DNA of 13,320 nucleotides, taken from Pavlovales sp. CCMP2436 (Eukaryota; Haptophyta; Pavlovophyceae; Pavlovales). Location of the stretch: positions 131,314 through 144,633 of the forward strand of contig MU631337.1 of NCBI GenBank assembly GCA_026770615.1. Direction: 5' to 3'. The notes under the pieces are model-generated. The model ran no database searches. It was given only the letters and a program-made list of their open reading frames with translations, and was not told the DNA's origin. Both the position numbers and the translations under genes were made by a program. Position 1 is the stretch's first letter. Every line of letters starts with the position of its first letter. Below are positions 7,184 through 13,320 of the stretch, one piece after another.

Positions 7184-7318
7184 ATGATAAAAGCAAGAAA
7201 AAATGTTCCACAATGCTATAAAGCGTAATGGAAGAATTTTACGCTAAAACAAGCACATATTGAAGCTGCTACACATGAGTTCTGCCCAGAGCTAAAATGG
7301 GTTGTAAAACCATTGTAA
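7184..7318 (+). pseudogene. Very small ORF with in-frame stop
   Basis: From the ATG at 7184 the frame gives 14 residues (MIKARKNVPQCYKA) and a TAA at 7226-7228. It then continues open in the same frame for WKNFTLKQAHIEAATHEF and a further ten residues to the TAA at 7316. The second part has a protein-like composition with no other stop. This suggests either a gene of about 44 residues broken by one substitution, or a short peptide followed by chance sequence. A second ATG at 7228 lies in another frame and gives only 11 residues. The family is not recognised. Confidence 0.3.
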
Positions 7319-7385
7319 AACACAATACAATAACGTCAATGATGATGCGTTTTCTGAGTCAAATAAAAATCTCAACATATAGAAA

Positions 7386-7799
7386 ATGGCACGTGTAAGA
7401 AGAAACTCGTTCACGCAATTCCATCGCACACACGCTGAAAATTCAAACCTTTTACGTCGGTACGAAAACGCCGATTTCCCTGGTGAACCACAAGACGAAG
7501 ACAATGACGGTGGAGGATACAACGTCGATACCATACGTATGGTAAATCAACATTCGGCAACTGGATATTTAACATGTCCAGACACAAACAATTACACGGG
7601 ACTTTGTTTTAATTCAATAATGGATAAAACGGTAATAAAAAACGAACTTGGCGAAATAGTGGAACTTTGCGATACACCTCATTTAGTTAAGCTGTTTATT
7701 ATGCTTAAACAAGAGGAATACGCTGGTTATAGGTGGGGGCGTGTGTATGAGGAGACCCGACCAGAAGAAGACGATCCACGGGGAAACGAAAGAGGTTAA
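7386..7799 (+). CDS. Hypothetical acidic protein
   Basis: 137 residues from a clear ATG (agaaaatggc context). The N-terminus is basic (MARVRRNSF). Then comes an acidic, Gly-rich linker (QDEDNDGGG, about 36-44), a central part with Cys64, Cys74 and Cys95 and an ELGEIVEL strand, a hydrophobic helix (LVKLFIML, 100-107) and an acidic tail (EETRPEEDDPR). There is no signal peptide or membrane span. It is the second of four small + strand genes after the helicase, with AT-rich spacers before and after. I do not recognise it. Small genes in this position in related viruses are often unrelated between lineages, so no function is proposed. Confidence 0.6.
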   Translation: MARVRRNSFTQFHRTHAENSNLLRRYENADFPGEPQDEDNDGGGYNVDTIRMVNQHSATGYLTCPDTNNYTGLCFNSIMDKTVIKNELGEIVELCDTPHLVKLFIMLKQEEYAGYRWGRVYEETRPEEDDPRGNERG

Positions 7800-7819
7800 C
7801 CAAACAATAAAAAATCTTG

Positions 7820-7853
7820 CACAGTGCTATATAAGCAAAATATAAGCATAATG
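7820..7853 (+). promoter_or_regulatory. TATA-box-like element before the CaaX-tailed gene
   Basis: cagtgctatataagc lies about 20-30 bases before the ATG at 7851. A similar block, caatgctataaagc, lies at 7211-7224. A shorter tgtgctatctttta lies before the ATG at 8208. The shared tgctata core next to starts suggests a common promoter form for the small + strand genes. Confidence 0.4.
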
Positions 7854-8189
7854 CAAAAATTTTATGCAACGACCTCACCTCAAATTTTAGAAAGCAGCCT
7901 TGATGAAATCACACGTTTAATTGACCAAATGAAATTAACCAATGGAAATAAAGTGAGACTCGTAAATGTAAAAATAATGAAAGACTTTACGATAACTGGG
8001 CGATTTTTGCATGATAAAAATCTGTTCTTCTCGGTTCATTTTAATTTCATCACGGTTTGGATAAAAGGGTTCATATGCGATGAATCGCGGTATAAACTCC
8101 TCGTAAAACAACACACAGATTTGATTTTTCCGTCAGATGAATGCAAAGTAATCGTTGATGACGATAAATGCTGTTGTGCTATCTTTTAA
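7851..8189 (+). CDS. Small protein with CaaX-like prenylation tail
   Basis: 112 residues from the ATG at 7851; a TTG upstream is less likely. The N-terminal half is helical (SLDEITRLIDQMKL, 16-29). The middle is beta-rich and hydrophobic (KVRLVNVKIMKDFTITGRF, NLFFSVHFNFITVWIKGF). The tail is acidic and then Cys-rich: DDDKCCCAIF at the very C-terminus. CAIF fits a CaaX box with Phe as the last residue, which in known eukaryotic proteins favours geranylgeranylation, and the two Cys before it could be palmitoylated. Attachment to the inner face of a host membrane is therefore inferred. No GTPase motifs are present. It sits in the small-gene cluster with its own TATA-like element. The family is unknown and the frame is intact. 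Confidence 0.6.
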   Translation: MQKFYATTSPQILESSLDEITRLIDQMKLTNGNKVRLVNVKIMKDFTITGRFLHDKNLFFSVHFNFITVWIKGFICDESRYKLLVKQHTDLIFPSDECKVIVDDDKCCCAIF

Positions 8190-8207
8190 TTCTAAGACAA
8201 CACCACA

Positions 8208-8528
8208 ATGATCGGCTGCAAAACGTTCAAGTGCGAGAAGCGCGATTTGAAGCACTCACGAAAACTTTCAGAAATGTTCGACCCTCCTATGACCCCTCCG
8301 ATGATTTCTCCGATGACCCCTCCGATGACCACTTCGATGACCCCCTCGATGACCTCCCCGATGATTCCCACGGTGTTCGATTTTGATTCGAGTTATGATT
8401 CGAGTTATGATTCGATTTATGATTCGATTTATGATTCGAGTGCGAGTTTCGGATCAGATATGCCGGTAATCATGTGCGTACAACCCTCGGATGATCATGC
8501 CCAGTGGAGCTCGTATTGGTCCCGGTAG
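8208..8528 (+). CDS. Low-complexity protein with Met-Pro/Thr and Asp-Ser-Tyr repeats
   Basis: 106 residues from an ATG in ccacaatg context. It begins with a Lys/Cys-rich head (MIGCKTFKCEKRDLKHSRK). Then comes a Pro/Met/Thr repeat (PPM, SPM, PSM units, about 26-54), then DSSYDSSYDSIYDSIYDSS (about 59-77). At the DNA level these are tandem ccgatgacc and gattcgagttat units at 8285-8440. The 3' end overlaps the 3' end of the lipase gene on the other strand by about 75 bases. It could be a real disordered viral protein or a gene head extended into microsatellite sequence. The similar upstream spacing to its neighbours slightly favours a gene. Confidence 0.4.
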   Translation: MIGCKTFKCEKRDLKHSRKLSEMFDPPMTPPMISPMTPPMTTSMTPSMTSPMIPTVFDFDSSYDSSYDSIYDSIYDSSASFGSDMPVIMCVQPSDDHAQWSSYWSR

Positions 8529-9071
8529 GAGGTGGGGTGCGGCCGCTGGATTTCTAGCTGGAACAACCTCTTCGCGGAGTCCTCCGTGTGACAACGCCGA
8601 TATGGGATCACCCTTTGCACGAATGTCGAGCTCGTTTGAATTTGCTTGTGCGCCCAAGTCTCGAATACCCACGGCCTTGTCTACGGTGAGAATGATCCCG
8701 CGTGCACCTGAATGTTCGGCAAGATGTCCACCAAGTGAATGACCTATGACGTGTGCAGCACCGTATCTAGCTTGCACCTTTTCCATGAGTATTTTCGATC
8801 TTTGATGTCTCGGACCAAAGACACCCACACCTAGTTGAAGATTCTCCGTCCAGTCCAACACGTTCACGCTACCGCGAAAGCACACGACTGCACCTGTAAC
8901 GGCACTGAAAAACACCTTTGCCTCGTTGGTACTCAATCGTAAGTCCATCGAGTAACCGAGTTTGCCCATCTCCATGCCGGCGGTAAAGATAGGAGCGTAC
9001 GATGCGCGTAGGAATGCCGGCAAGTCTTTTCGAAGAATTTTACCGACTGAACCAAAGTCCTGTGGAGCCAT
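8454..9071 (-). CDS. Class 3-like lipase (alpha/beta hydrolase)
   Basis: 205 residues from the ATG at 9071. VVCFRGSVNVLDWTENL (62-78) matches the RG-x-n-DW strand and loop of fungal-type class 3 lipases. HVIGHSLGGHLAE (107-119) is the nucleophile elbow with Ser112. Asp155 (GDPISAL) and His200 (LYAHDY) are in the right order for the catalytic triad. It should hydrolyse ester bonds of acyl lipids. There is no signal peptide, so action inside the cell or in the virion is more likely than secretion. Lipase genes recur in Polinton-like viruses, where a role in membrane passage or virion release has been suggested. It lies downstream of the MCP C-terminal remnant on the same strand, with a TATA-like tataaaa about 35 bases upstream. 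The frame and all triad residues are intact, in contrast to the broken MCP next to it. Confidence 0.8.
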   Translation of the reverse strand: MAPQDFGSVGKILRKDLPAFLRASYAPIFTAGMEMGKLGYSMDLRLSTNEAKVFFSAVTGAVVCFRGSVNVLDWTENLQLGVGVFGPRHQRSKILMEKVQARYGAAHVIGHSLGGHLAEHSGARGIILTVDKAVGIRDLGAQANSNELDIRAKGDPISALSHGGLREEVVPARNPAAAPHLLPGPIRAPLGMIIRGLYAHDYRHI

Positions 9072-9161
9072 GTATAAGGGGTACACATATAAAAAAGTTT
9101 TATAAAAAAGTATATAAAAAAAGGTTTATCATCAAACTTTAAACAAGTGTAATGGTAAACG

Positions 9162-9219
9162 TTTTATTTTTTTCTTCTTTTTTTTCTTCTTATTTTCTTC
9201 TTTTTTTTCTTTTTTTTTC
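9162..9219. repeat. Polypyrimidine tract (T-rich with regular C)
   Basis: About 58 bases of only T, C and very few A on the + strand (polypurine on the - strand). It lies between the MCP remnant and the lipase in their direction of transcription. It may be simple-sequence expansion. Confidence 0.8.
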
Positions 9220-9230
9220 GATTGTGATCA

Positions 9231-9262
9231 AATGTGAATCAAATGTGAATTAAATGTGAATC
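9231..9262. repeat. 11-bp tandem repeat (aatgtgaatca, 3 copies)
   Basis: Units start at 9231, 9242 and 9253, just after the stop of the MCP remnant on the - strand. Function is not evident. Confidence 0.8.
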
Positions 9263-9278
9263 ATCTAGGCAACATAAC

Positions 9279-10185
9279 TTACGCATCGAACGTGATCGCT
9301 CCGTTGGAAAACACGAGTGTTTTCTCCATCTGCACGAAGGCGTCAAGTCGAATTGCAGATGTTTGAGCACCCAGGTTGACCTCCAAAATGATAGTGCTGT
9401 CAATGAGGAGACCATCCCCGAGAGCCTCCGTCATGGGGAAACATTGCAGAGACACACCGATAACGAACGCCGTATTCAAATAATCGGCAGCGGATACGCA
9501 CGTGCGAGCAGTGGACTCAGACATCTGCATACCGAGAGCGCGCATAAGCTCCATACGCGATTCAGCGCCCGCGGTGACGTAACTCGAGGGGATAATGGTA
9601 CTACCGATGCGGAATCGGTACGAGACGTTCCCGACAGTGTCACCCCCTGGACAACGATCGAGGTTGAAAACACCAAGAGCACCCAAGTTTTGCCGTTTTA
9701 CGAATAGCCACAAAAATCGCGGTTGCTGACCTGGCGCGAACGGCAATCGGCATGCTTACATAATTCGAACCTGCTGCAACTGAAGTACTCGTCTGAACAA
9801 AATCTACGCAAGGAACAGTGATAACCCCGCCGTGATCGATCACCATTTTTAGCTCAACATTTGGGTCGATGCGAATGTACGACACCCACATTTTGAAGTT
9901 ATCAATCGCGCACGTTCCCACCGGCGTGGCCGACCACTTGCCATAATTGAGGACGTCTGCCAGCTTGATTACAATACGAATGTTTTCTTTTGCCTGCGAG
10001 ATTGGCCACGCACGCATGCTCATGCTACCAATAATTGAGATGAGGGGGACGCATACTGTCAAAAAACCACCCGGTGCAATAGTGGCACCTAGACGACTAT
10101 ACTACGCGTCTGTGAAGTTGGCAGGTGTCAAGATGGCTGTCGGAACGTAGTCAGCTACACCTCGCATGGTACCGGAGGTTTTATA
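9279..10185 (-). pseudogene. Major capsid protein, C-terminal part, broken by a stop and a frameshift
   Basis: Read on the - strand from about 10185. A first piece ends at a TAG (10102-10104). The same frame then continues with GATIAPGGFLTVCVPLISII, a WPISQAKENIRIVIKLADV stretch, VSYIRIDPNVELKM and NYVSMPIAV. Near 9684-9700, in short A/T runs, the frame shifts. The new frame carries NLGALGVFNLDRC, SYRFRIGSTIIP, a SRMELMRALGM helix and a beta-rich end to the stop at 9279. Order and motifs fit the inter-jelly-roll region and second jelly roll of double-jelly-roll MCPs. About 300 residues are recognisable. At the 5' end the homology stops at the 10-bp repeat (10195-10251), so the first part is missing here. 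An N-terminal MCP part is on the + strand at 1333-1687. One gene split by rearrangement and two different MCP copies are both possible. Confidence 0.65.
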
Positions 10186-10194
10186 GTCATCGGC

Positions 10195-10251
10195 CCATCG
10201 CAATCCATCGCAATCCATCGCAATCCATCGCGGTCCATCGCAATCCATCTC
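10195..10251. repeat. 10-bp tandem repeat (caatccatcg, about 6 copies)
   Basis: Near-perfect units run from 10195 to 10251, with one variant (cggtccatcg). The repeat abuts the point where MCP similarity ends and may mark the rearrangement edge. Confidence 0.85.
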
Positions 10252-10673
10252 GGTCAGCAGTAGACCATCGAGACGTCCGTCCAAAAAAATAGGTGTTGGT
10301 CATTTCGACTTTTTTAAGTAAAAAATACAGTTGATCGAATAAGATGGAACACGGTTGTGTGCACGATCGTAAATGATACACCCATGAGTTTCTTGCCGGG
10401 ACGATTGCGTTCGTAAACGAGCAAAATACCACTTGATTGCATATCGGTGCCGCATCGTCTTTGGCTACCCGGGGCCTTAGGCCAAATTTATTTTTTACTT
10501 TTTTGTGATTTGTAAAAATGAACTTCTGTATTCTTGAGATTATTTTCTAGTACACTCTATAAAAGAGATATATGATAAAAGAATCAATAATGATCAAGCA
10601 AGATTTCCATTGTGTTCTCTTTTTTGATCGTTATCTAAACCGTGGTTGATCAAAAGTGATCTGATGACAAGTT
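10252..10673. other. Non-coding, AT-rich gap with one tiny ORF
   Basis: No gene of normal size is visible. There is a palindrome ggcct-t-aggcc at 10473-10483 and a TATA-like tctataaaagag near 10556. The only ORF worth listing is the 42-codon one at 10314-10442, given separately. Confidence 0.5.
10314..10442 (-). CDS. Possible 42-residue small protein
   Basis: An ATG at 10442 opens a 42-residue frame: MQSSGILLVYERNRPGKK, then a hydrophobic segment with LMGVSFTIVHTTVFHLI. It has a basic turn between two beta- or membrane-like stretches. It lies between the Pro/Ala-rich gene and the MCP remnant, on the same strand. It is too short to judge, and chance is a real alternative. Confidence 0.2.
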   Translation of the reverse strand: MQSSGILLVYERNRPGKKLMGVSFTIVHTTVFHLIRSTVFFT

Positions 10674-11528
10674 TCACGGTAGTGGCGGTGCCCGACGACG
10701 TACGACGATACCTGCGAGCGTATCCGCGACGACCTTCCGAGCAGCAGCTTCTTTGCGCTGCTGCTTCCGAAGCGCCGCAGCCTTGGCCTTTTTCTCAGTA
10801 GCAAGCAGGAGTGCATCATCGACACGTTTTTGCTCAATATCTTTAGCTTTACCGCTATCCTTGAAACGAGCGGATATCGTTTTGAGTGCATCCTGCTCGT
10901 GAATCTGCCTTGCTCTTTGGATGTTGTACTCGCTGATTACGAGGTTGCGCACAGAAGTTAAACTAATAAAAGTCAGTGTGTAACGTGAAGGCGGGATTTG
11001 CGCGTTTGCCAGGTAGCTTGTTCTGATCTGATCCCGTGTGTCCGAGATGAATTGATTAAGGTCCTTGATTGAAAGAAGGTCGACCGCGCGTATAGATGGT
11101 CGTTGCATCTCGATCCACGCAGGCGCCTGAGATTTCAAATGTGCAATTTCATTCGCATCGGCAACAGCGGTCATTTCAGCCGCCCTAGTCTGCACGGCGA
11201 GGGCACCAGGGTCCTTATTGCTTATATGGGTCGAAGGGTGTGGGTTTGATTGAATTATCGGTACACCCGTGATTGTCATAGCCTCTGCAACAGGTTTTGG
11301 TGTACGTGGATTTATCGCAAGTGTAGTAGAAGAAGCCGGTGATTTCCCCTTGATAGGTGTCGATGGACCAGCAGCAGCAGGTTTGGTTGATACGATAGGT
11401 ATTTTCGGTACTGAAACAACTGAAGATGCCGCTGGTGCCATCGGGTTGTAGATTTGACGGGTGCTTGGAACCTGCTGTACAAGGTACGTAGGTGGGTTTA
11501 CAGCATTCACAGGTCCGGCCAAGCTCAT
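10674..11528 (-). CDS. Pro/Ala-rich protein with basic coiled-coil C-terminus (virion candidate)
   Basis: 284 residues from the first ATG (11528). The frame extends 20 codons further to a GTG at 11588 and then a stop, so the true N-terminus may be lost or non-ATG. The first half is Pro, Ala, Ser and Thr-rich and disordered-looking. Residues about 140-200 contain SIKDLNQFISDTRDQIRTSY, a helical region. The last 75 residues are a Lys/Ala/Glu/Arg-rich coiled coil (DIEQKRVDDALLLATEKKAK, then RKQQRKEAAARK), ending VVRRRAPPLP. The basic tail could bind nucleic acid. Transcribed toward the MCP remnant and lipase, it may have been part of the same structural block. I do not recognise the family. There is no membrane segment or enzyme motif. 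Confidence 0.55.
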   Translation of the reverse strand: MSLAGPVNAVNPPTYLVQQVPSTRQIYNPMAPAASSVVSVPKIPIVSTKPAAAGPSTPIKGKSPASSTTLAINPRTPKPVAEAMTITGVPIIQSNPHPSTHISNKDPGALAVQTRAAEMTAVADANEIAHLKSQAPAWIEMQRPSIRAVDLLSIKDLNQFISDTRDQIRTSYLANAQIPPSRYTLTFISLTSVRNLVISEYNIQRARQIHEQDALKTISARFKDSGKAKDIEQKRVDDALLLATEKKAKAAALRKQQRKEAAARKVVADTLAGIVVRRRAPPLP

Positions 11529-11660
11529 CGGAATCAGACTTGGATTGACGTACCCTGTCGCATCAACCGCTCGAGCACCATCCCGCACACTGATTTAGCT
11601 AACCCTAGATGTGCCACATAACGTAGCACGCGGTATGCTATTCACCGTAACCCGTCGAGT

Positions 11661-11745
11661 CATGTCCGCTTCTCCGATGCACTGTAATCCATGTCCGCTT
11701 GTCCGATGCACGTTGGGTCATGTCCGCTTCTCCGATGCACGTCTC
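11661..11745. repeat. 29-bp direct repeat (catgtccgcttctccgatgc, 3 copies)
   Basis: Copies start at 11661, 11690 and 11719, exactly 29 bases apart, followed by a partial copy (gtctccaatgcacgtcg). It is directly joined to the larger tandem array. There are no spacers, so it is not a CRISPR array. Confidence 0.85.
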
Positions 11746-11763
11746 CAATGCACGTCGAGGACC

Positions 11764-12290
11764 CCCCGCGGCGATTTAATAATTGCAACCCGTGCTTGCG
11801 AGCGGCGGGACAGGACTTAATTTATTTTTTCTTATTTCTCAGTGGACGCCAACATGACCTACCAGGACCCCGCGGCGATTTAATAATTGCAACCCGTGCT
11901 TGCGAGCGGCGGGACAGGACTTAATTTATTTCTTAGTGGACGCAAACATGACCTACCAGGACCCCGCGGCGATTTAATAATTGCAACCCTTGCTTGCGAG
12001 CGGCGGGACAGGACTTAATTTATTTTTTCTAATTTCTCAGTGGACGCAAACATGACCACGAGGACCCCGCGGCGATTTAATAATTGCAACCCTTGCTTGC
12101 GAGCGGCGGGACAGGACTTAATTTTTTTTTTCTAATTTCTCAGTGGACGCAAACATGACCACGAGGACCCCGCGGCGATTTAATAATTGCAACCCGTGCT
12201 TGCGAGCGGCGGGACAGGACTTAATTTATTTCTTCTAATTTCTTCTAATTTCTCTGTGGACGCTACCATGACCTACCCGGACCTACCCGG
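11764..12290. repeat. Tandem array of about 103-bp units (5 copies)
   Basis: Units begin with ccccgcggcgattt at 11764, 11868, 11962, 12065 and 12168 (spacings 104, 94, 103 and 103). Each unit holds the core (gcgatttaataattgc), a gcttgcgagcggcgggacag block, a pyrimidine-rich AT stretch of variable length, and agtggacgcaaacatgacc. The core matches the copy at 5004-5026 on the same strand. Part of the unit (aattaagtcctgtccc) occurs inverted at about 12369-12385. The array sits at the right edge of the viral DNA and may be a viral terminal or sub-terminal repeat, or a host satellite into which the virus inserted. Confidence 0.9.
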
Positions 12291-12611
12291 ATCAAACAAG
12301 AATCCACCCAGATCCACACATAATGACAGATTAGGTCAAAGAAGAGAAGTCATCGAGGCTCCGGAGGAAATTAAGTCCTGTCCCGGCCCCATATGGTGGT
12401 CCGAAGTGGTGCCGCTGAGTTAGTTGCAGATTCGTGCCTAGGTAGGTGCCCCATTCACGAATCCCCAGGATCGGCCAACCTGGGTTGGCCGCAGACGGCA
12501 CTCACAGCTCGACCGCGGGACACCCTGTCGTCCTGAGCACGAGCGCGCAGCCCCCGAGCGCGCAGCACCGAGCGCGTTGCACGGAGTGCGCAGTACCGAG
12601 CTCGCAGTACC
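12291..12611. other. Right junction and upstream region of the V-ATPase gene
   Basis: About 320 bases with no convincing gene. The left part still holds an inverted piece of the tandem repeat (12369-12385). From about 12420 the DNA becomes GC-rich. From 12538 to 12611 it has gagcgcgcag/accgagcgcg-type short repeats leading to the V-ATPase start codon. The viral-host boundary is probably between about 12290 and 12440. Confidence 0.4.
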
Positions 12612-12944
12612 ATGGGGGCGCTTTTCCAGAGCGCGCACATGAAGCTGGTGCAGATCATCGAACGGAATGACGCGGCCCGCGTGGTCGTCGCCGAGCTCGG
12701 CGAGCGGGGCATCTTTCAGTTCCGCGACATGAACTCGGGCACCAACTTCTTCAAGCGCTCGTTCAGCGACGACGTCCGCCGCTGCGATGATATGCAGCGG
12801 CGGCTGGTCAAGATGAAGCACGCGCTCGACCTCGCGCGGGTGCGCGTGCCCGTGCGCCACGAGGAGGGCCTGCGCGTCCCCCTTGCTGAGCTAGACACCT
12901 CGATTGTGCAGTACGAGTCGGAGCTGAAGGAACTCACCACGCAG
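12612..12944 (+). CDS. V-type proton ATPase subunit a, first exon (partial)
   Basis: 111 codons from the ATG at 12612. GALFQSAHMKLVQIIERNDA, then AELGERGIFQFRDMN (about 28-42), FFKRSFSDDVRRCDDM (about 46-61) and a long charged helix match the cytosolic N-terminal domain of V-ATPase subunit a (116-kDa subunit). That subunit forms the proton half-channel of the Vo sector and the stator contact. Intact proteins have about 800 or more residues, so this is one exon. It ends at ACG CAG with a consensus donor GTGAGC (12945-12950); the frame continuing beyond is intron and becomes Gly-rich nonsense. This is a host housekeeping gene with GC-rich codon use unlike the viral genes. The viral DNA lies a few hundred bases upstream of its start. 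Confidence 0.9.
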
Positions 12945-13229
12945 GTGAGCACCGGCCTGTCTGCGAGCAGCCCAGCCACAGTGGGGAAAGAAGGGGGTAG
13001 GGGAAGGGAAGGGGGGGGAGGGAAAGGGAAGGGGGGGGGGGGAGGGCGTAAGCTGCATGCGAGCAGCCACAATGGGGGAAGGGGGAAGGGGGGGGGCTAG
13101 GCTCACCTGCATGCGAGCAGTCGCAATGGGGGAAGGGGGGAGGGGGGGGGGGCTAGGCTCACCTGCATGCGAGCTGTCCGCCATGCCGCTACCCACTTCT
13201 GGCTCGCTGCATATTCTCTCTGACGGCCT

Positions 13230-13230
<1 letters not shown>
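12945..13230 (+). other. V-ATPase intron start with G-rich minisatellite
   Basis: It begins with gtgagc. From about 12985 it is poly-G rich with regular breaks. Units starting ctgcatgcgagc lie at about 13053, 13107 and 13163 (54-56 bases apart), each followed by a caatggggg block and ggctaggctcac; a diverged copy is near 12957. No acceptor is seen before the window ends. Confidence 0.75.

Positions 13231-13320
<90 letters not shown>
13231..13320. repeat. Homopolymer of C to the window end
   Basis: Ninety consecutive C to the last base. It follows G-rich intron repeats, so a genuine long homopolymer is conceivable, but an assembly or sequencing artefact is at least as likely. Confidence 0.9.

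Noticed and set aside
9363..9707. 114-codon + strand frame opposite the MCP remnant
   Set aside because: The opposite strand carries recognisable capsid sequence; this frame is its shadow.
10674..11528. Integrase or protease identity for the Pro/Ala-rich protein
   Set aside because: No catalytic motif; the composition is disordered plus coiled coil.
11661..11745. 29-bp repeats as a CRISPR array
   Set aside because: The repeats are directly adjacent without unique spacers, and the setting is a eukaryotic genome with viral DNA.
11691..12423. Short + strand frames within the 103-bp repeats
   Set aside because: They repeat the same translated unit and end at repeat boundaries, as expected for non-coding tandem repeats.
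12438..12860. 140-codon - strand frame over the V-ATPase exon
   Set aside because: GC-rich DNA gives long antisense frames; the + strand is clearly V-ATPase subunit a.

Overview
The window looks like a piece of a GC-rich, intron-containing microbial eukaryote genome, most likely a unicellular alga or other protist, carrying about 12 kb of more AT-rich viral DNA. The host side shows at two places. Bases 1-124 are GC-rich coding-like DNA with a 69-bp repeat. Bases 12612-12944 are a clear first exon of a V-type proton ATPase subunit a, ended by a GT splice donor and followed by a G-rich repetitive intron and a terminal run of C. I cannot name the host species.

The viral part resembles a small double-jelly-roll-capsid DNA virus (Polinton-like, adintovirus-like or a relative; assigned by sequence style, not by search). 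Left block (about 290-1690, + strand): a penton/minor-capsid-like gene, a small glycine-rich amphipathic protein, and the N-terminal third of a major capsid protein (MCP), spaced tightly like a morphogenesis operon. Middle block (1665-4301, - strand): a long gene whose last third carries family-B-like DNA polymerase features. Next comes a Zn-finger gene (4511-4801, -), then a repeat-rich stretch with telomere-like and 29-bp repeats. Right of this (+ strand) lies an SF1 helicase with a C-terminal nuclease-like domain, whose first residues look like the missing polymerase motif C. Four small + strand genes follow (7184-8528), one with a CaaX-like tail. The right block (- strand) holds a lipase, a broken MCP C-terminal part and a Pro/Ala-rich basic protein. 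It ends in about 103-bp tandem repeats (11764-12290) that share a core with the internal repeats near 5004.

Main observation: the - strand polymerase stops just after its ITAxxR-type helix at about 1690, exactly where the + strand MCP also stops. The missing motif C appears on the + strand at about 5345, directly in frame with the helicase. One inversion of about 1.69-5.34 kb explains both truncations. It implies an ancestral single protein of roughly 1,480 residues: polymerase, then SF1 helicase, then nuclease. I know of no described family with exactly this architecture, though I could not search.

The MCP has a stop codon and a frameshift in its C-terminal piece. A small gene at 7184 has an in-frame stop, and the penton has no usable ATG. 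The copy is therefore a decaying, rearranged endogenous virus, although the polymerase, helicase, lipase and small genes still have long open frames. No packaging ATPase, capsid protease or integrase is visible here.
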